The notes beneath the pieces were generated by a model that worked only from the letters and a program-made list of their open reading frames with translations, searched no databases and was not told the origin of the DNA. Positions 1 to 12,435 of a stretch of DNA of 64,000 nucleotides are shown here, one piece after another; the first letter of the stretch is position 1; each line of letters opens with the position of its first letter. Origin of the DNA: Mytilus californianus (Eukaryota; Mollusca; Bivalvia; Mytilida; Mytilidae); assembly GCF_021869535.1 (NCBI RefSeq), contig NW_026262668.1:135333635-135397634 (forward strand), in the 5' to 3' direction. The position numbers were made by a program, and so were the translations under genes.

Positions 1-32
1 TTGACTAACGCAAGCTATATTCTATATATCTT

Positions 33-205
33 AGTTGATCGAGTGGTCTAGGGCGTTGGATACAGCACAGGCGGTGTTGCCATGATGTAAAAAAATCAAT
101 GATTCGAATCCCGCTGAAGGAAGAACAAACATTTGCTAACACAAAGTTGCAGATCTAACATTGTTGGGCTAAATTTGCGGCGAATTATATATATATATAT
201 ATTTA
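33..205 (+). repeat. tRNA-derived SINE-like element
   Basis: A tRNA-like head has an A-box-like stretch (GATCGAGTGGTCTAGGGC, about 38-55) and a B-box-like stretch (GATTCGAATCC, about 101-111, one mismatch from the RNA polymerase III consensus), about 50 bases apart. An unrelated body follows and ends in a TA-rich tail at about 186-206. This is the layout of a tRNA-derived SINE. The head does not fold as a clean functional tRNA, so it is not called a tRNA gene. The 5' boundary is uncertain. Confidence 0.5.
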
Positions 206-218
206 TATATAGACATTT

Positions 219-365
219 TGTTTAGGGGCCAGCTGAAGCCCGCCTGCGGGTGCGGGATTTTCTCGCTGTGTTGGAGACCCATTGGTAGCCTTCGTCTGTT
301 TTCTGCTCTTTGGTCGGATTGTCGTCCCTTTGACACATTCTCCATTTCCATTCTCAATTTGATAT
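219..365 (+). repeat. Retroelement 3'-end fragment (copy 1)
   Basis: This segment starts GGGGCCAGCTGA and runs to CCATTTCCATTCTCAATTT. A second copy lies at 24625-24760 on the same strand with the same order of motifs (GGGATT..TCTCGCTG, GACCCATTGGT, TGCTCTTTGG, TTTGACA). No coding sequence is attached. It is best read as a 5'-truncated 3' end of a dispersed mussel retroelement. It abuts the minus-strand Penelope-like remnant to its right. Confidence 0.6.
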
Positions 366-369
366 AGAG

Positions 370-850
370 GATCTGATTGATTGTATAATAAAAACTATAA
401 CACAAGTTTCCACACGTTTCGGCCATTACGGCCTTCTTCGTTGGAATTAAACTACAACATTGAAACAACAACTACATCGCTTGGATACATTACGTTACAA
501 TAACTTCTATGAAGTTCATTTGCCGCGCTTTTTTTCTTTTTTTTATAACTGTTTTTACTATCGTTCGTACAAAGTGTTCAGTCCGTAAGGCTCCAAAGTT
601 TTTATCTTTTTTCAATCCAAAAGGCTTCTTTAGTTTTTCGGTTTATTGCATACACTACACCCACAGTTTTACAGTCTATTTGTCCCTGAATGGTATATTT
701 TTTTTCGGTGTTATCACAGAATACTTTGGTTTTATTAATGCGAGAATGTTGTTGTCGCGTTTGAACGCAACAATAGGCGGATCGCATTGATGATCAATGG
801 CTAAATTGTCAACACAAGGCCTGGACAAAGTCAAGCTTATTCGATCTCTT
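370..850 (-). pseudogene. Penelope-like element C-terminal (GIY-YIG) remnant
   Basis: On the minus strand, one frame near 740-785 reads DPPIVAFKRDNNI, a stretch expected just before the GIY-YIG endonuclease of Penelope-like retroelements. The adjacent frame reads IDCKTVGVVYAI (start of a GIY-YIG-like fold), followed within a few residues by KEAFWIEK, which normally lies near the domain's end. The catalytic middle therefore seems deleted, and at least one frameshift is present. Further along the minus strand, the segment near 420-450 (GAAGAAGGCCGTAATGGCC) resembles the region after such ORFs. Clearly non-functional. The Penelope-like assignment is from remembered motifs. Confidence 0.55.
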
Positions 851-1825
851 TATATTTGATCAGAGCACTTAAATGATTTTTTTACACTGCATTTTATGTG
901 CACTGCATTCTTACTGAAATGATCAATGTCGGTGTTGTTTTCCTGAAATATGTTTTGAGTCATAGAGTTTTTTTTATGCCAAATCATCGAAATGTATGCA
1001 ATAATAGTTAACAGAGCACTAAGGGTATTTCAAAAGCTAAAGTATAAAACAATAGCAATATGAGAAAAAAGTAAGTCACCAAAGAGATGAAATAAACGAA
1101 TAACTAGGTTAAAGGTAAAAAACGGTTAGTAATGTAATGCGTTAAATCATGTTCAAGGTCACACAACTCATAAGTGTATGGCAATAACTACCTAGGTTTA
1201 AGATAGAATTATTATAAAACCAATGTTAAAACACATTTATAGGAGATAATAATATTGTTATGACATAATGAAGTCCTTTCAATTTCAGAAGTATTGCCAA
1301 CGTGCACATTTTAATTAAAAGTGTGAATTTCATGTTCCTTATTTATAACATTATTAAAATAATTGCATAACCAACAACGCATTATTAGTTTATTACACAA
1401 TCTTATTAACCAAATAAGATTATATCCAAATGCATTCCTATAATTCAAGGGCCAATACATTCATCAACTGTATTTCTTAATTATTACAAATGCCTCTAGT
1501 TATTCCGTGTTTGAAGTGACTCCAACAAGTACTACTCAATAATGTTTGACAAGTGTGGGGAATATGACAGTAATTAAGGGGAATTTCACAAATTATGTTC
1601 TCAAAATAAGCCTTTTTACCATAGACAGTTTACCATTTAGTAAAATGATTTTTATTGACAATGTAAACTATTTGGAGGTAAATATACTGACAAAACAAGA
1701 TTTAAGGTTTACTGACAAAAATCAAACGTCTAGAGTGTTTTTTGTCATCTCTGTCTTATGAATTGTTGTCAGTTTGTATCGACTTGTGAGTTTGAATATC
1801 CCTTTGATATCTTCAGCTTTACTTT
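851..1825. other. AT-rich intergenic sequence
   Basis: I see no gene, RNA or recognisable repeat here. Short open frames, such as one at 1546-1761, show no domain, no coding composition and no splice context. Confidence 0.5.
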
Positions 1826-1933
1826 TGCACCAACCTGATTAAAATGTAGATCATGTGTCTGACCACGTTTGGCTAACAAAGCAAAGCGTGGTCAAATGAT
1901 TTGTATTTCAATCAGGTTACTGTGGCACAAAAT
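1826..1933. repeat. Imperfect palindrome (hairpin/MITE-like)
   Basis: The left arm (TTGCACCAACCTGATTAAAA, then TGACCACG) is the reverse complement of the right arm (CGTGGTCA, then TTTCAATCAGGTTACTGTGG), with a few mismatches and a short centre (TTTGGCTAACAAAG). The whole 108 bases could fold into one hairpin. This is typical of small palindromic elements in bivalves. Confidence 0.6.
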
Positions 1934-2339
1934 AGAAGATGAGTCAGTGTCGTAGGAGTATATTGAAAAGTTAGGGGGGATTTATGAAAATAAACGACAA
2001 GCAAAAACGCAAAACAGTAAAGAAAACATTTATAGACTAATAGTATAGAAGTTAGCCAGTTTCCTCTTTTATTTTTGTTTTTTTTATTTTTTGGCCAAAA
2101 AAATTAGGGGGAAAACAAAGTTTTGTCCGCCTGAACTGTTAGAAGTGTGGGCATTTTCCAATCGTCCCATCTTGCTCCTACCCCCTGTTAGTCTTGAACA
2201 AATGTCATTACATACAACAATAAACTGTTAAAGAAAGGCAGAATATACTGAAGGGTAAAGGGGTATGCAAACTAATAAATTGAAAATGAACTGACAGTGC
2301 ATTAGCAAAAAAAGAAAGACGACTAAAAGACCATCAACA
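1934..2339. other. Intergenic sequence
   Basis: No feature recognised. It leads into the decayed Penelope-like fragment on the right. Confidence 0.4.
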
Positions 2340-3690
2340 GTATATAAAACACAACATAGAAAACTGACTGAGCAACATCAACACTATCAAAACCGGGGGG
2401 GGGGGATCTCATGCTCCCGGAAAGGTAAGCTGATACTGCTCCACATGTGGCATTCATCATGTTACTCATGCATGTACAAACTCGGCGAACTCTTCGTTTA
2501 ATTGATTTACTGTAAGTAGCAACCCTCTATCAAGGAAATAGTGATAGGAAATGTAAGCTGTAGAATATCATATCAACTTGGAGATAAATATTCCATATGC
2601 AGGTGCTGCGTGAATGTTGCTACATGAAAATGGAAAATTCCCAATTAGGAAGTTGCAATCATCTCTTTCAACGAAAAGATTTGTTTTCAACCGACCTCCA
2701 TTATCATTTTCTAAATGTTAGTCAAAATATGGGGAATACTTAACTCTATCTGTTGTATCCTTTATTTCAAGTTCGATGGGATAGATGCGTTCAAGATAGT
2801 CACCACTTGTTGAACTATTTAATGAGAAGACATAATCCTTATAGCGGGACTTGCAGTTTAAAGATAATGCTACTTCTTTTTCTTTCTTCATAAGATGCTC
2901 CTGTATGAAGTCTACCCCCTATGCATACAGAAACAAGTCGTCATGAAGAGGAGCGCAGCTGGTTCCCATTGGAATGCAAAAAACAAGCAACTTAATAATG
3001 TCAGTTTCAGAGAACATTGTGCTTGAATCAGAGTGGTGTTTTACAAAATATAATTTATACCACTTAAAATAATATATTTTTATTTTCTTATTCGTGGCCT
3101 CAAACGCAAATAAAGTATTTATGAGCAAAAACTCAAACACATATCTATGGGAAACAGCTCGCCTAGACGAGTGCAGCAAAGTTTTATTTTTCTTATAATA
3201 CAACTGTCCTCAATCACTTTGCCAGCACACTAAGACCGCTGCAGCATACATGTCTTACAAACATATCTACAATGAAAAACAATGAAATAGAATTCATTCA
3301 TATCATAAAACGTAATGCGTTTACAATAATTAGAAATTAATACAAAAATTTTCACAGGGAGGAGGGAGGGCGAAACTTTACTGCACTAAGACTGAGCTTC
3401 GAATGGTCAAACTATGAAAATTTATTTTCAATGTAAACTTTTACCGCGAATGACCAGTCCGTGCTATCATATAAAGAAACTTTAAACTCTTAACTTTGTT
3501 AAGGTGACTTATTGTTATGCTAAGATAATTTAAATATTATTATAAACATGAACACATGTTCCCAATATAACAACAAACCCATGTGCTATCGATAGTTAAT
3601 AAATACATGTATCTACGTTGGCCATACTTTTTATGAAACAAAACAGGACCGATGCTTTTAATTTGCATTTTAGTTTGGAATCGGAATACA
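2340..3690 (-). pseudogene. Decayed Penelope-like reverse transcriptase, lineage A (copy a)
   Basis: Several minus-strand frames carry pieces of one reverse transcriptase. From 5' to 3' on the minus strand these are a weak N-terminal core piece (3600-3690), YKLYFVKHHSDSS and then CIPMGTSCAPLHDDLFLYA (2919-3203; usual form GIPMGTNCAPLLADLF), and a piece near 2765-2805 reading YLERIYPIELEIKDTT. The lower end (2340-2460) matches the 3' flank of copies at 24.8 and 33.1 kb, including the GATCTCA..GCTCC and CCACATGTGGCA stretches. Frameshifts, stops and a 12-base G run mark it as dead. The family is Penelope-like by remembered motif pattern. Confidence 0.65.
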
Positions 3691-4384
3691 AGTACTTGTT
3701 TTAAAGGTAAGAAAAGTCAAAAGTTATAATACTAATGCAAGAGGGAAGATAATTAGGTTGTATGTACTCTAACTCTAGGCTGTAACTGGCGTATAAACTG
3801 TCTATCAATGTGATTAAAATAGTGATACTTTGTATTTACTCGTGTTAAAACTGATTATAAAGATAAAATAATAGTCACAACACTTACTAGTATAAGACTA
3901 CATGGAGACATTGTATTTGTTGTAAGTAATCATCCATGGTGTCCAATGTATGCATGTTCTGACAATAAACTGTTAATTTACTGTATGTATAGCTGTTTCT
4001 TCTTAACAGTAATTATAACACTTTGGTCTATCACAAAATGCCCTGAAAATCAAACCGACCTTTCGAGGGGAAATGGTTCATAAAGGGATATAAATCAAAT
4101 GATCTGACATTTATAGACTTAAATCATGTAAATCTGTCGTATCCTGGAACAGGACCAATATGGAGACAGAAGTAGTCTGTTGCACGAAACTTCAGTGTAT
4201 TAACCATAGGTGTCTGAAAATAGTTAACCACACATGCACTGGTTAGCCATATTTAGGTCTTTCCAAATTTCAAAACTTGTTTTGTGGTTTTGCAAGATGT
4301 CGCTTAGATTTTTTGCATATGTTATCGAACAGTTGCGCTTTTGAGACTGACCCTGTTTAGTCGAAGACTTTTTATTGTAAGAGT
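3691..4384. other. AT-rich intergenic sequence
   Basis: Nothing recognised apart from ordinary AT-rich sequence. Confidence 0.4.
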
Positions 4385-5240
4385 TATCTCCCCAAACACT
4401 GTTTTCTTTGTGATCTCCTCCGTAACCGTAAAAGAAAGCGACAAATTTATTTTACTAAATTGCTCGTTATATCCTCAGGATGATTTGTCAAATTTAACCG
4501 AATCAATTCGTAGACTCTATATGACAGTTATTTCCCCTTTTGAATTTGACATAAGTGATATGTCAATGTATCACATGAATGATAAGTAATACAGACCTAA
4601 GGTACGTGTATTTGAGGTCCTGGGTTCATAAAAATAAATTTGAGGTCAAGGTAAAGGTCAAGGTCATGTTCTAAATTTTGACTTTTCATTGTTCCGAGAT
4701 CTTCTCCGTAACCGTAATAGAAAGCGACAAATTTATTTTACCAAATTGCTCGTTACATCTTCAGGATTAGGATGACCAATTGGACCGAAGCTATCCGGAG
4801 GATCCATATGAGAGTTATTACTCCTTATGCATTTGATATAAGTGATATGCATTTCTAACTGGTAAACCATAAGTGATAGAGACCTAGGGTCTTTTGATTT
4901 GAGGTCCTTGGTCCCCCCCCCCCCAAAAAAAAAAATTAGGTCAAGGTCATATTCTAAATTTTGATTTTGGCTTATTTTCACTTTTCAAAAACCATATAAG
5001 ATATCGACAACATATTTTTACTAAATTGTTAGTTGCAACATGTCGTAACACATACATTTTGGTTGAAAGGGTACGCTGACATTAAATGGGAGTTTAATCC
5101 CCTATTATATTTAAAATTACGCGTATGATGATATAACTCCTTAACCATATATAATAAAGACCTAGTGTCTTTTGATTTGAGGTCCTTGGTTTATGACCTT
5201 GAAATTGAGGTCAAGGTCATAGGTAAATTTGACGTTCTAG
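4385..5240. repeat. Decaying three-copy tandem repeat, about 285 bp period
   Basis: The motif CCGTAACCGTAA..GAAAGCGACAAATT occurs at about 4419 and 4705. The following AAATTG..CGTTA stretch occurs at 4457, 4743 and, diverged, at 5023, giving periods of 286 and 280. Each unit ends with lines of the form GAGGTC..TTGAGGTCAAGGTCA. Open frames across these units are not convincing as genes. A 13-base C run followed by an A run interrupts the second unit near 4913-4936. Confidence 0.7.
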
Positions 5241-8200
5241 ATTTTGATCTTTGCTTTAAATTCATATTTATACATCATAAAGCAATAGGACTTCGTGCAT
5301 TAGGTTACAAGCCATATGACTTTGAAAAAGCAAACATAAGTGACCTTGTGTAAATCGGAAGTCGCTATTTTTTGTACTTATTTCCTGTAAAAGTATATAG
5401 AACAATATATTTATAAAAGCAGTTTCAAATAAACTATCAAATAATACCGGAAATGACATTTTTCAGACAGGAAGTATCAAATTACCTCCGTTATTTCAAA
5501 CAAAATTGTATAGAAACCATATATTTTTGGAATCAATAAGCTATCATTTGACACTGGTAATGACATTTTAAACCGAATTTTAATATTTTCATATCAAAAT
5601 AAATCTTTAGAAGTGGAAAGACCTTCAATTGTTCTCTGAACAATTGGTTTTTAATTTTTCTTTACATTTCTTTATCATTTTGTTTGGCTTACGTCATTAA
5701 AACAACAACCTGGACGTTTAAATTTTATATAGCTTACAAAAGTAAAAAATCGTTCTGTTTTCATGTTGTTTTTCTTCTTCATAGATATTTAGATAACTAA
5801 TTTTCAAATTGAAAACGATTTTTCAGTTTTTGCTTTCTTGAGACGACATTCGGAGGTGAGAAGGTTTTTAAAAATGAATATTCTGGCCTGGTAAGACCTG
5901 AACATAAATGACCTTGCCCAAAACAGAATGAAGATGAGGAAAAAAATTAGCGTGACACGCAAAACGTTAAAAATTTAAAAACCCCCTTCCTCCCCTCGAA
6001 TATCAAATGCTTGTTTCCTAATTTAGTCTCAATAAGTATTTCAAATAGAATTAAACATTTGATCCATTGTTGTCTATCACTGTGTTATCGAACAATAATT
6101 GTTTCTAACGAATACGTTTGAATGGATTTAAGATAACGGGTATTCGATTAATGAGCGACTTAATAGACATAACCTTAAGTGTAGTCGTCTTGTTTTTGGC
6201 ATATAAAAGACTATAGTTAACCGGTGTTCAAATCTCGTTAATCAATTAGAGGGAGACAAACTTAGGGAATTGCATCAACTCCAAAAGCGTCTTGTACAGA
6301 TATCTGCGTTACTACAGATATGTACCGCCTCCTTTGCTTGAGTCTGTATCATATTACTGTATTTGGCATATACCATTTCCATATCTAATGTGCATACCAC
6401 AATGTCATTGAATAATTAACCTCAAATTGCTACATTTGAAATACACAAAAAGCATTTGGAGAATAAAGTCGATAATGACTATACTATAACACTGATGGTT
6501 AAAATAATTATGTATGAATATAAAAGATACTTACTTGAAATGAGAGTAACCCATATGTACACATAGATAAAATCTAGCGGTCAGATGAGACAGGTGTCCA
6601 TACGATATCTCTAACTTTAAATCGCCAGAAATCTATGAATAGATGAAAAAGAAAATGTCATAGAGACGACCCTGATACGGTTAATATATATACTAAGTAA
6701 TCAAATGCCTTAAGACATGAACAATAATTTGTACTTTTTCTTCGAATTTTTTTTGTATTGATTTATTTCTATTTTTTTTGTTACTGATATGTTGTCTTAA
6801 GACTCAGGAGTGTGGACATTGTTGCCAAAAACACTCTAGCAAATATGAAAAGTGATGAAGTAATATCAACTTAAAAAGGATATTTTTTTAACAAAACTGC
6901 ATAACAACTCATCGTTATATAAACCAAGACAGAAGATAAGAAATGGACAATCAACTTTGTGATCGACGTTTATTTTTATGTGTATGTGTTTTTCTTGTGA
7001 TGATATAATTCATTCTAAAGTGCTTAAATTCTGGTGTCGTGGTTTTTATTTTTTGTCATGCCGTTGTCGGTTCTCCTCGAATAATTATTTTTGGAATGTC
7101 CCGACCCTTTGGTATCTTTTGCATCTTTTTTTTTTTTTTTTTGCATAATAAGGATTAATTTTATGAAAAAATATTTTGAACCTATTATATTGGTTCTTTG
7201 TTCGGTAATTTTAATGTTTTGTTTCTCATGTATATAATGAAATATTTTTATTGTAATGATAAAAATATTTTATAGTACTGAAATAAATCTAACATATAAT
7301 ACAATTTTTAAGAAATAAATAAATACAGCTTTATCTATTTGTTTTAATTCTAAATTATTGTATTTTCTAAATGATGCAGACCCTTTGTTATACGATGAAA
7401 TACACAAAACAGAATTAAAAAAATTGAAACATTAAAATATGAAAACAATTTCAAAGAGACATGAACATTAAGTTGTTTTAATATTTTGTAACAGTTTCTG
7501 CTACTTGTACTCCCAGCGTGTAAATGGATTGAAAATTAAAGGGATTTTATAGGTACTTACCTGGACTTATTTAACATCATGTTTTTACAACCTAATCCGA
7601 TTTCATTCCTTGTTTATACATGTATTCATCCTAAGTTCAAATTCTTTATAAATTTTTCACCTTACGGCTCATTAGTGCGGCTTATCCTCGTATTCAAATT
7701 CAATAGATATACATATGAGATATTAAAACAATGAGACATCACCATATATGATATTTGCAGCTGCTAAGTGTGTTAGATTATTTTGAGAACTATATATCAT
7801 TTTATTCTGGTATCACCTAAGTTGAACAAAGGTATACAGAAAAACATATTAATTTACATTACATTGCATTGTACATTTGTTGAGGAAGCATTAAATATGA
7901 GTTATTTTACAACGGTATGATCAGTAGATTAACATACGCCCAACTGTGTTGTCGTCTGTTAGCAGGAATGGGTCACCTTTGGTAGTACGTGCCCAAATAC
8001 CATCTATGTTGATTTCATCAACAGTTTTTGGTAAAAACTATTAGGTTCTTCTTGCGTTTGTTGTACATAGAAATCTTGCAAGATGGGAAAGTTTGTTTTA
8101 AAATTATCTATCATCAACTTTATGTTCGGATGACAATTTTTTAAATTTACAAATTCAATGATTATTTAATATTACTTCTATTTATCCGACTTATTCTTTA

Positions 8201-10082
8201 TTTTTAAGTATTACAAATAAAAAGTGTATTAAATTATTATTATTTTTTTTAATAATATTATACTTAAATAGTGTAAGAAATATGTTTTCTTTTAAAAAAT
8301 ACAGGTAAATCTTAGTTGAATTTTTAATTAACCTTGATTATTATAAAAACAAATTATTTATCAAAACATCTATTGTTATTTGCATGTGGGAATAGAAGGA
8401 ATAGCGATTTTTAAAAAGTGGGAATAGGAGGAAGACACCATTAAAATAATATTAATAATATGTATAAATAACAAAAGAGGTGACGTCAGACATTCATGTT
8501 TACAAAATATTTTCTTAATTTAATAGAGAAATCTATATATTTTCTTGTTAACAAAGCTGTTTTGTGTTTTCAAAAGACGACAATTCTTTTAACTTGAAAG
8601 GTGATGGCCTAGACAACTAATATTTTTTTTATATGTTTTTTTTTACACAAATCAGAATATTAGCTACATTGTAGAATAACATGAAATTCATCTTTTTCAT
8701 TCTTAAATCACAAAAAATATATATTCATACATCAACATATTACATTATACATACTGGATTTTAAATTGTTGAACTAGCAGGAATACAGCGCCGTCATTTT
8801 GTTCGTCCATCAATGATCTGCTTGATAGATAGTTTTTATTGACACAACTTGAGTTATTTACCTCAGGCAGCAATCTTGGAGGGCAAACTGGTTGATTATT
8901 TTATTTGAAAAACCAAGTTTGAACATGTAGTACAAGCAAGTCTGATAAAAGGTCCTTACTAGATTGTAGCGATAAAATAAACAGGGCATAAACAAACGAA
9001 CAAGGAATGAAAACTACTTTTTCTAAAGTCTAGTGGTCAATATTACTTGTAGAATTTAATTAATTCATGAAGGAATTTGTGTACATTGCCCTACAATAAG
9101 GTGACAAAAGGAAATAACTCTAACGTTAAATATGTCAATGGAAAAGTATCTATTGTATAAATAATAAGGTACAGATAAGAAAAAAAGAATATTGATAATT
9201 ATTTTATACGAGGGGTTAAAACACTCATTATAAATAGTTTAAAATACAACTGTGGACGAGTACATGTACAAATTTGTTTTAAAATATTTGGCCTTAAATA
9301 CGACCACGACACACGACAGGTGATTAGGTAATAATGTTTCCAAAGAAGCGTTCTAGTTTGGAAAAGTAAACACGGTAATGTTTTTAAGTATTAAAACCAT
9401 CAAGGACATTGGCTCTATTCAGCAACTATATGTATATATCAACAATTGGATGTCCATTATATAGGACTAGTGGTATTCATTAGTCCAAACAATTGACTCA
9501 TAACAATTCTTAGGTTTCAACAAGATATTTATTTTACTATCACATTTAATAAACAACTATTCACTGTTATGATTAACAATGTAAAAACACTGTCAAATCT
9601 GTCTTAATGGAAGACCGTCAGATACTTCTTTTATACACCAGGAGATAGATTTTATCACCAAACGTAATTATAAGACGGAAACTTAATAGATTAGGAAATC
9701 TGTTTTGGTATCCTGTATTAGTTATTATTTGTAACGAGGTGATAAAAACAATTATAGTTATATTAATGACGAGAGAAAAACGATTTCTACAGAATCAACA
9801 ACACTCATAAAATAGGGACAATCTTATCGCATAATGTCTTGTCTTCAGGGTTTTATTGTTACGTTCACTTTTCATCTAATTCTTTGGAAATAGTAACATG
9901 TAAACGCGGGAAATTTGATGACCAACTGTTTAATTCTTTAGTATGAAATATATTAGTATTCTAGTTTATAAGCGTAAAACATAATGAAAAGAATTAGGTA
10001 TGTATTTCTTAACACAAAATTTATGTTTTTTTCTCTCTCAAAATTTGCTAATGAAATGATACGTTATTGGGTGAAAAACCTT
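5241..10082. other. Long AT-rich stretch without genes
   Basis: Nearly 5 kb with no convincing exon, RNA gene or array. The only recognised item is a retroelement 3'-end fragment at about 7036-7135, listed separately. The rest is poly-A/T-rich sequence, for example 8190-8290. Confidence 0.5.
7036..7135 (+). repeat. Lineage A 3'-end fragment
   Basis: The order TGTCATGCCGTTGTCGG, GGAATGTCCC, TTTGGTATCTTTTGC, then a T run, is the reverse complement of the end seen at 33139-33230 (GAAAGATACCAGAGGGACA ... CTGACAACGCCATGG). It is therefore a 5'-truncated end of the lineage A element on the plus strand. Confidence 0.5.
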
Positions 10083-10234
10083 GAATATACTGTATTTACC
10101 GTAATATCTAATAAGATAAAGAATATACTGTATTTACCGTAATATCTAATAAGATAAAGAATATACTGTATTTACCGTAATATCTAATAAGATAAAGAAT
10201 ATACTGTATTTACCGTAATATCTAATAAGATAAA
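10083..10234. repeat. 38-bp tandem repeat, four copies
   Basis: Four essentially identical 38-base units begin GAATATACTGTATTTACCG and end AATAAGATAAA. A partial fifth unit is cut off by the inverted-repeat element that begins at 10243. Confidence 0.9.
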
Positions 10235-10242
10235 GAATAAAC

Positions 10243-11628
10243 CAGGGGCCTGTTTATCGAAACAGTCCTAAGATTGGTCCTAAGAATTTCTTAGGACAGA
10301 AATTAGGATAAAGTTAGGACCGACTTACGACATGTCTCAGCATGCACATCGAAGCTATCTTAGGATTATCTTAGCTAGGATGTCCTAACCGCTGTCCTAA
10401 GTATTGGCGTAAAAGAAAATAACAAATTAAAAATGAAAAAATGAAAATATTGTATCAAATTTAACCAATAACTATAATTTAGAAAAAAGATAAATAGTTA
10501 GAAAATGATTATTAGTTTTAAATTAAAGGTGATCAATACTTTTTATATTATAATTGTACATTTAAACTCATAAAACAAAACATAAGACAAAAAAAATAAC
10601 TACGTTTTATATAATTGAAACAATCGAATTGTAAATAGTTAAAATAAAATATATAATCGGTTAAATCATTATATGCTTTGAGTGAGCTGAATTCGAAGTG
10701 TCACGGTTTCATACTTAAAAGTTCAAAGGCAAATCTCGTGCATCTTTCATATAAATACTGAGTACTTCAACTATTTTATAACTGCAAATAACATGCGATG
10801 ATACGTGTGAATATAAGAGACGAAATTCGAATTCTACCGATGCAAAACTACAGACTCTCCTGGACGACGTGGACAAGAGTAACACTTTGCTTTTTGGTAA
10901 ATTGTGAAATGTTGCAACAAATGGTGCTCAAAAGAGGAATAGGGATTTGATATGCATTAAGGGAACTACCATTTGATTTTTATGGGGGGTGGGGGGTGGG
11001 ATAAGGATGAAGTTTGAAAAAAAGGCAGGCCAGGAGTTTGGAGTAAAAAAAAGGCAGGATAAGCAACTTTGCAAAAAAAAAAAAGCAAGATGACAATTTA
11101 TGTAAAAAAAGTCAGGACAAACTAATAAAATAAAGGCAGGACAGGAGCTTGGGAGTAAAAAAAATGCAGGATGAGGAACTTTGCAAAAAAAAAAGGCAGG
11201 ATAACAATTTACATGTTTGTAAAAAAAAGTCAGGATAAACTAATAAAAAAAGGCAGGACCGAATAGAGTGAAAAATAAAAAGGAAGGACAGAGATTACAA
11301 CAACAAAAAAAGCAGAACAACATTTTTCATCCTAGTCCCCCCTCCCCCCTACACCCCGTCATAAAAATCAAATGGTAGTTCCCTAAAGTAAATGCAACCA
11401 ATACAGGCCATATTTGTTTATAAAATAACCATCCTAAATATATCCTAAAGTTAGAACCATCCTAAGACCATCTTAAGACACCTAAATTGATATCCTAAAG
11501 TTAGGACAATTCCTAGGATTTTCCTAAGTTACGACATGTTTGATAAACCCACTTAAGACTAAGATATGTCCTAAGTTGGTCTTAGGACACGTCCTAATCC
11601 TAAGACTGCTTCGATAAACAGGCCCCTG
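10243..11628. mobile_element. DNA element with terminal inverted repeats
   Basis: The left end CAGGGGCCTGTTTATCGAA is repeated exactly in inverted form at the right end (TTCGATAAACAGGCCCCTG). Similarity continues inward with few mismatches. Both arms are rich in CCTAAG/CTTAGGA sub-repeats. No transposase is visible, so it is non-autonomous. I found no convincing target-site duplication (left flank GAATAAAC, right flank AATCCTAA). A second inverted-repeat element (10961-11383) lies inside; without it the element would be about 963 bases. Superfamily uncertain. Confidence 0.75.
10961..11383. mobile_element. Nested MITE with TAA target-site duplication
   Basis: The left end GGGAACTACCATTTGATTTT recurs inverted at the right end (AAAATCAAATGGTAGTTCCC). 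Both ends are flanked by TAA (10958-10960 and 11384-11386), as in PIF/Harbinger-type elements, which duplicate a 3-base TWA target. The interior is a degenerate A-rich repeat built from GGCAGGA units. No open frame. It lies inside the larger element at 10243-11628 and so inserted later. Confidence 0.75.
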
Positions 11629-11639
11629 AATCCTAATTG

Positions 11640-12055
11640 ATGATTGATCTAATCTATGAAACACATGTAGAATATTACATAACCTAGTTATTTGTCATCC
11701 TCTACCTCATCCTGTCAGATAATCTAATTCAACAAAGTGCTCATTATCTACTTACTAGTATATGAAATTGTGACCCAGTCATAATGGTGACATTGCATAC
11801 GCCCTTTCTAATGATATTGGATCTTCGTTATAACCATGAATAATTTAATCAAGAGAATGCTTTATTATACAATGAATTCAATTTGAAGAAGACAGTTGTA
11901 TTATTTTGATTGTAAAATTGTATGTTCCTTATGCAATATATATATATATATATAATGTTGTTTGTGCTGTATTTAGACCTCTCTATCAAGAAATTTGTTT
12001 TGCATGCACACGTATAAAGGTTTTTATCCAACGCAATCATAGGTATTTAGACTTG
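11640..12055. other. Intergenic sequence
   Basis: No feature recognised apart from short TA runs. Confidence 0.4.
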
Positions 12056-12057
12056 TT

Positions 12058-12131
<74 letters not shown>
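12056..12131. repeat. (TA)n microsatellite
   Basis: Nearly uninterrupted alternating TA over about 75 bases, directly before a GIY-YIG remnant. Long open frames through it have no meaning. Confidence 0.95.
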
Positions 12132-12132
<1 letters not shown>

Positions 12133-12435
12133 GGAGAACTTAATGTATGTACTAACATGTAACACTTGTTGCATTTGTGCAACACCATAAGAATAGAACA
12201 AACTGCATAGGTCGGTTGGAAAGGGCTTGACTAATGTATGTGGGAGATATAATGGATAAATTTAAGATTCGGCTTAATAACCATCGTTCATGGTACATAG
12301 ACGTCAACACCGAGTGGGACACCACGGCGAGAAGGAGAAGAAAAAACTTTTGGTTCCACCAGCTCCACACTTTAGAACCTGATGGTATTAATGAAAAAGA
12401 CGAGAAAAGATACAGGAAAGATAAAGAATAATTTA
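12132..12435 (+). pseudogene. GIY-YIG endonuclease remnant of a Penelope-like element
   Basis: One frame reads ENLMYVLTCNTC (12136-12171), the expected first strand and Cys pair of a Penelope-type GIY-YIG domain. After about 65 degenerate bases, another frame reads YVGDIMDKFKIRLNNHRS (12237-12290; usual form YVGET...RLNNHRS). It then reads RRRKNFWFHQLHTLEPDGIN (from 12333), the usual C-terminal end of the domain. The central part is deleted and the frame is broken, so this is a dead fragment. It differs in sequence from the remnant at 370-850. Confidence 0.65.

Noticed and set aside
38..111. A functional tRNA gene
   Set aside because: A- and B-box-like words are present, but the stems do not pair as a cloverleaf and a SINE-like body follows.
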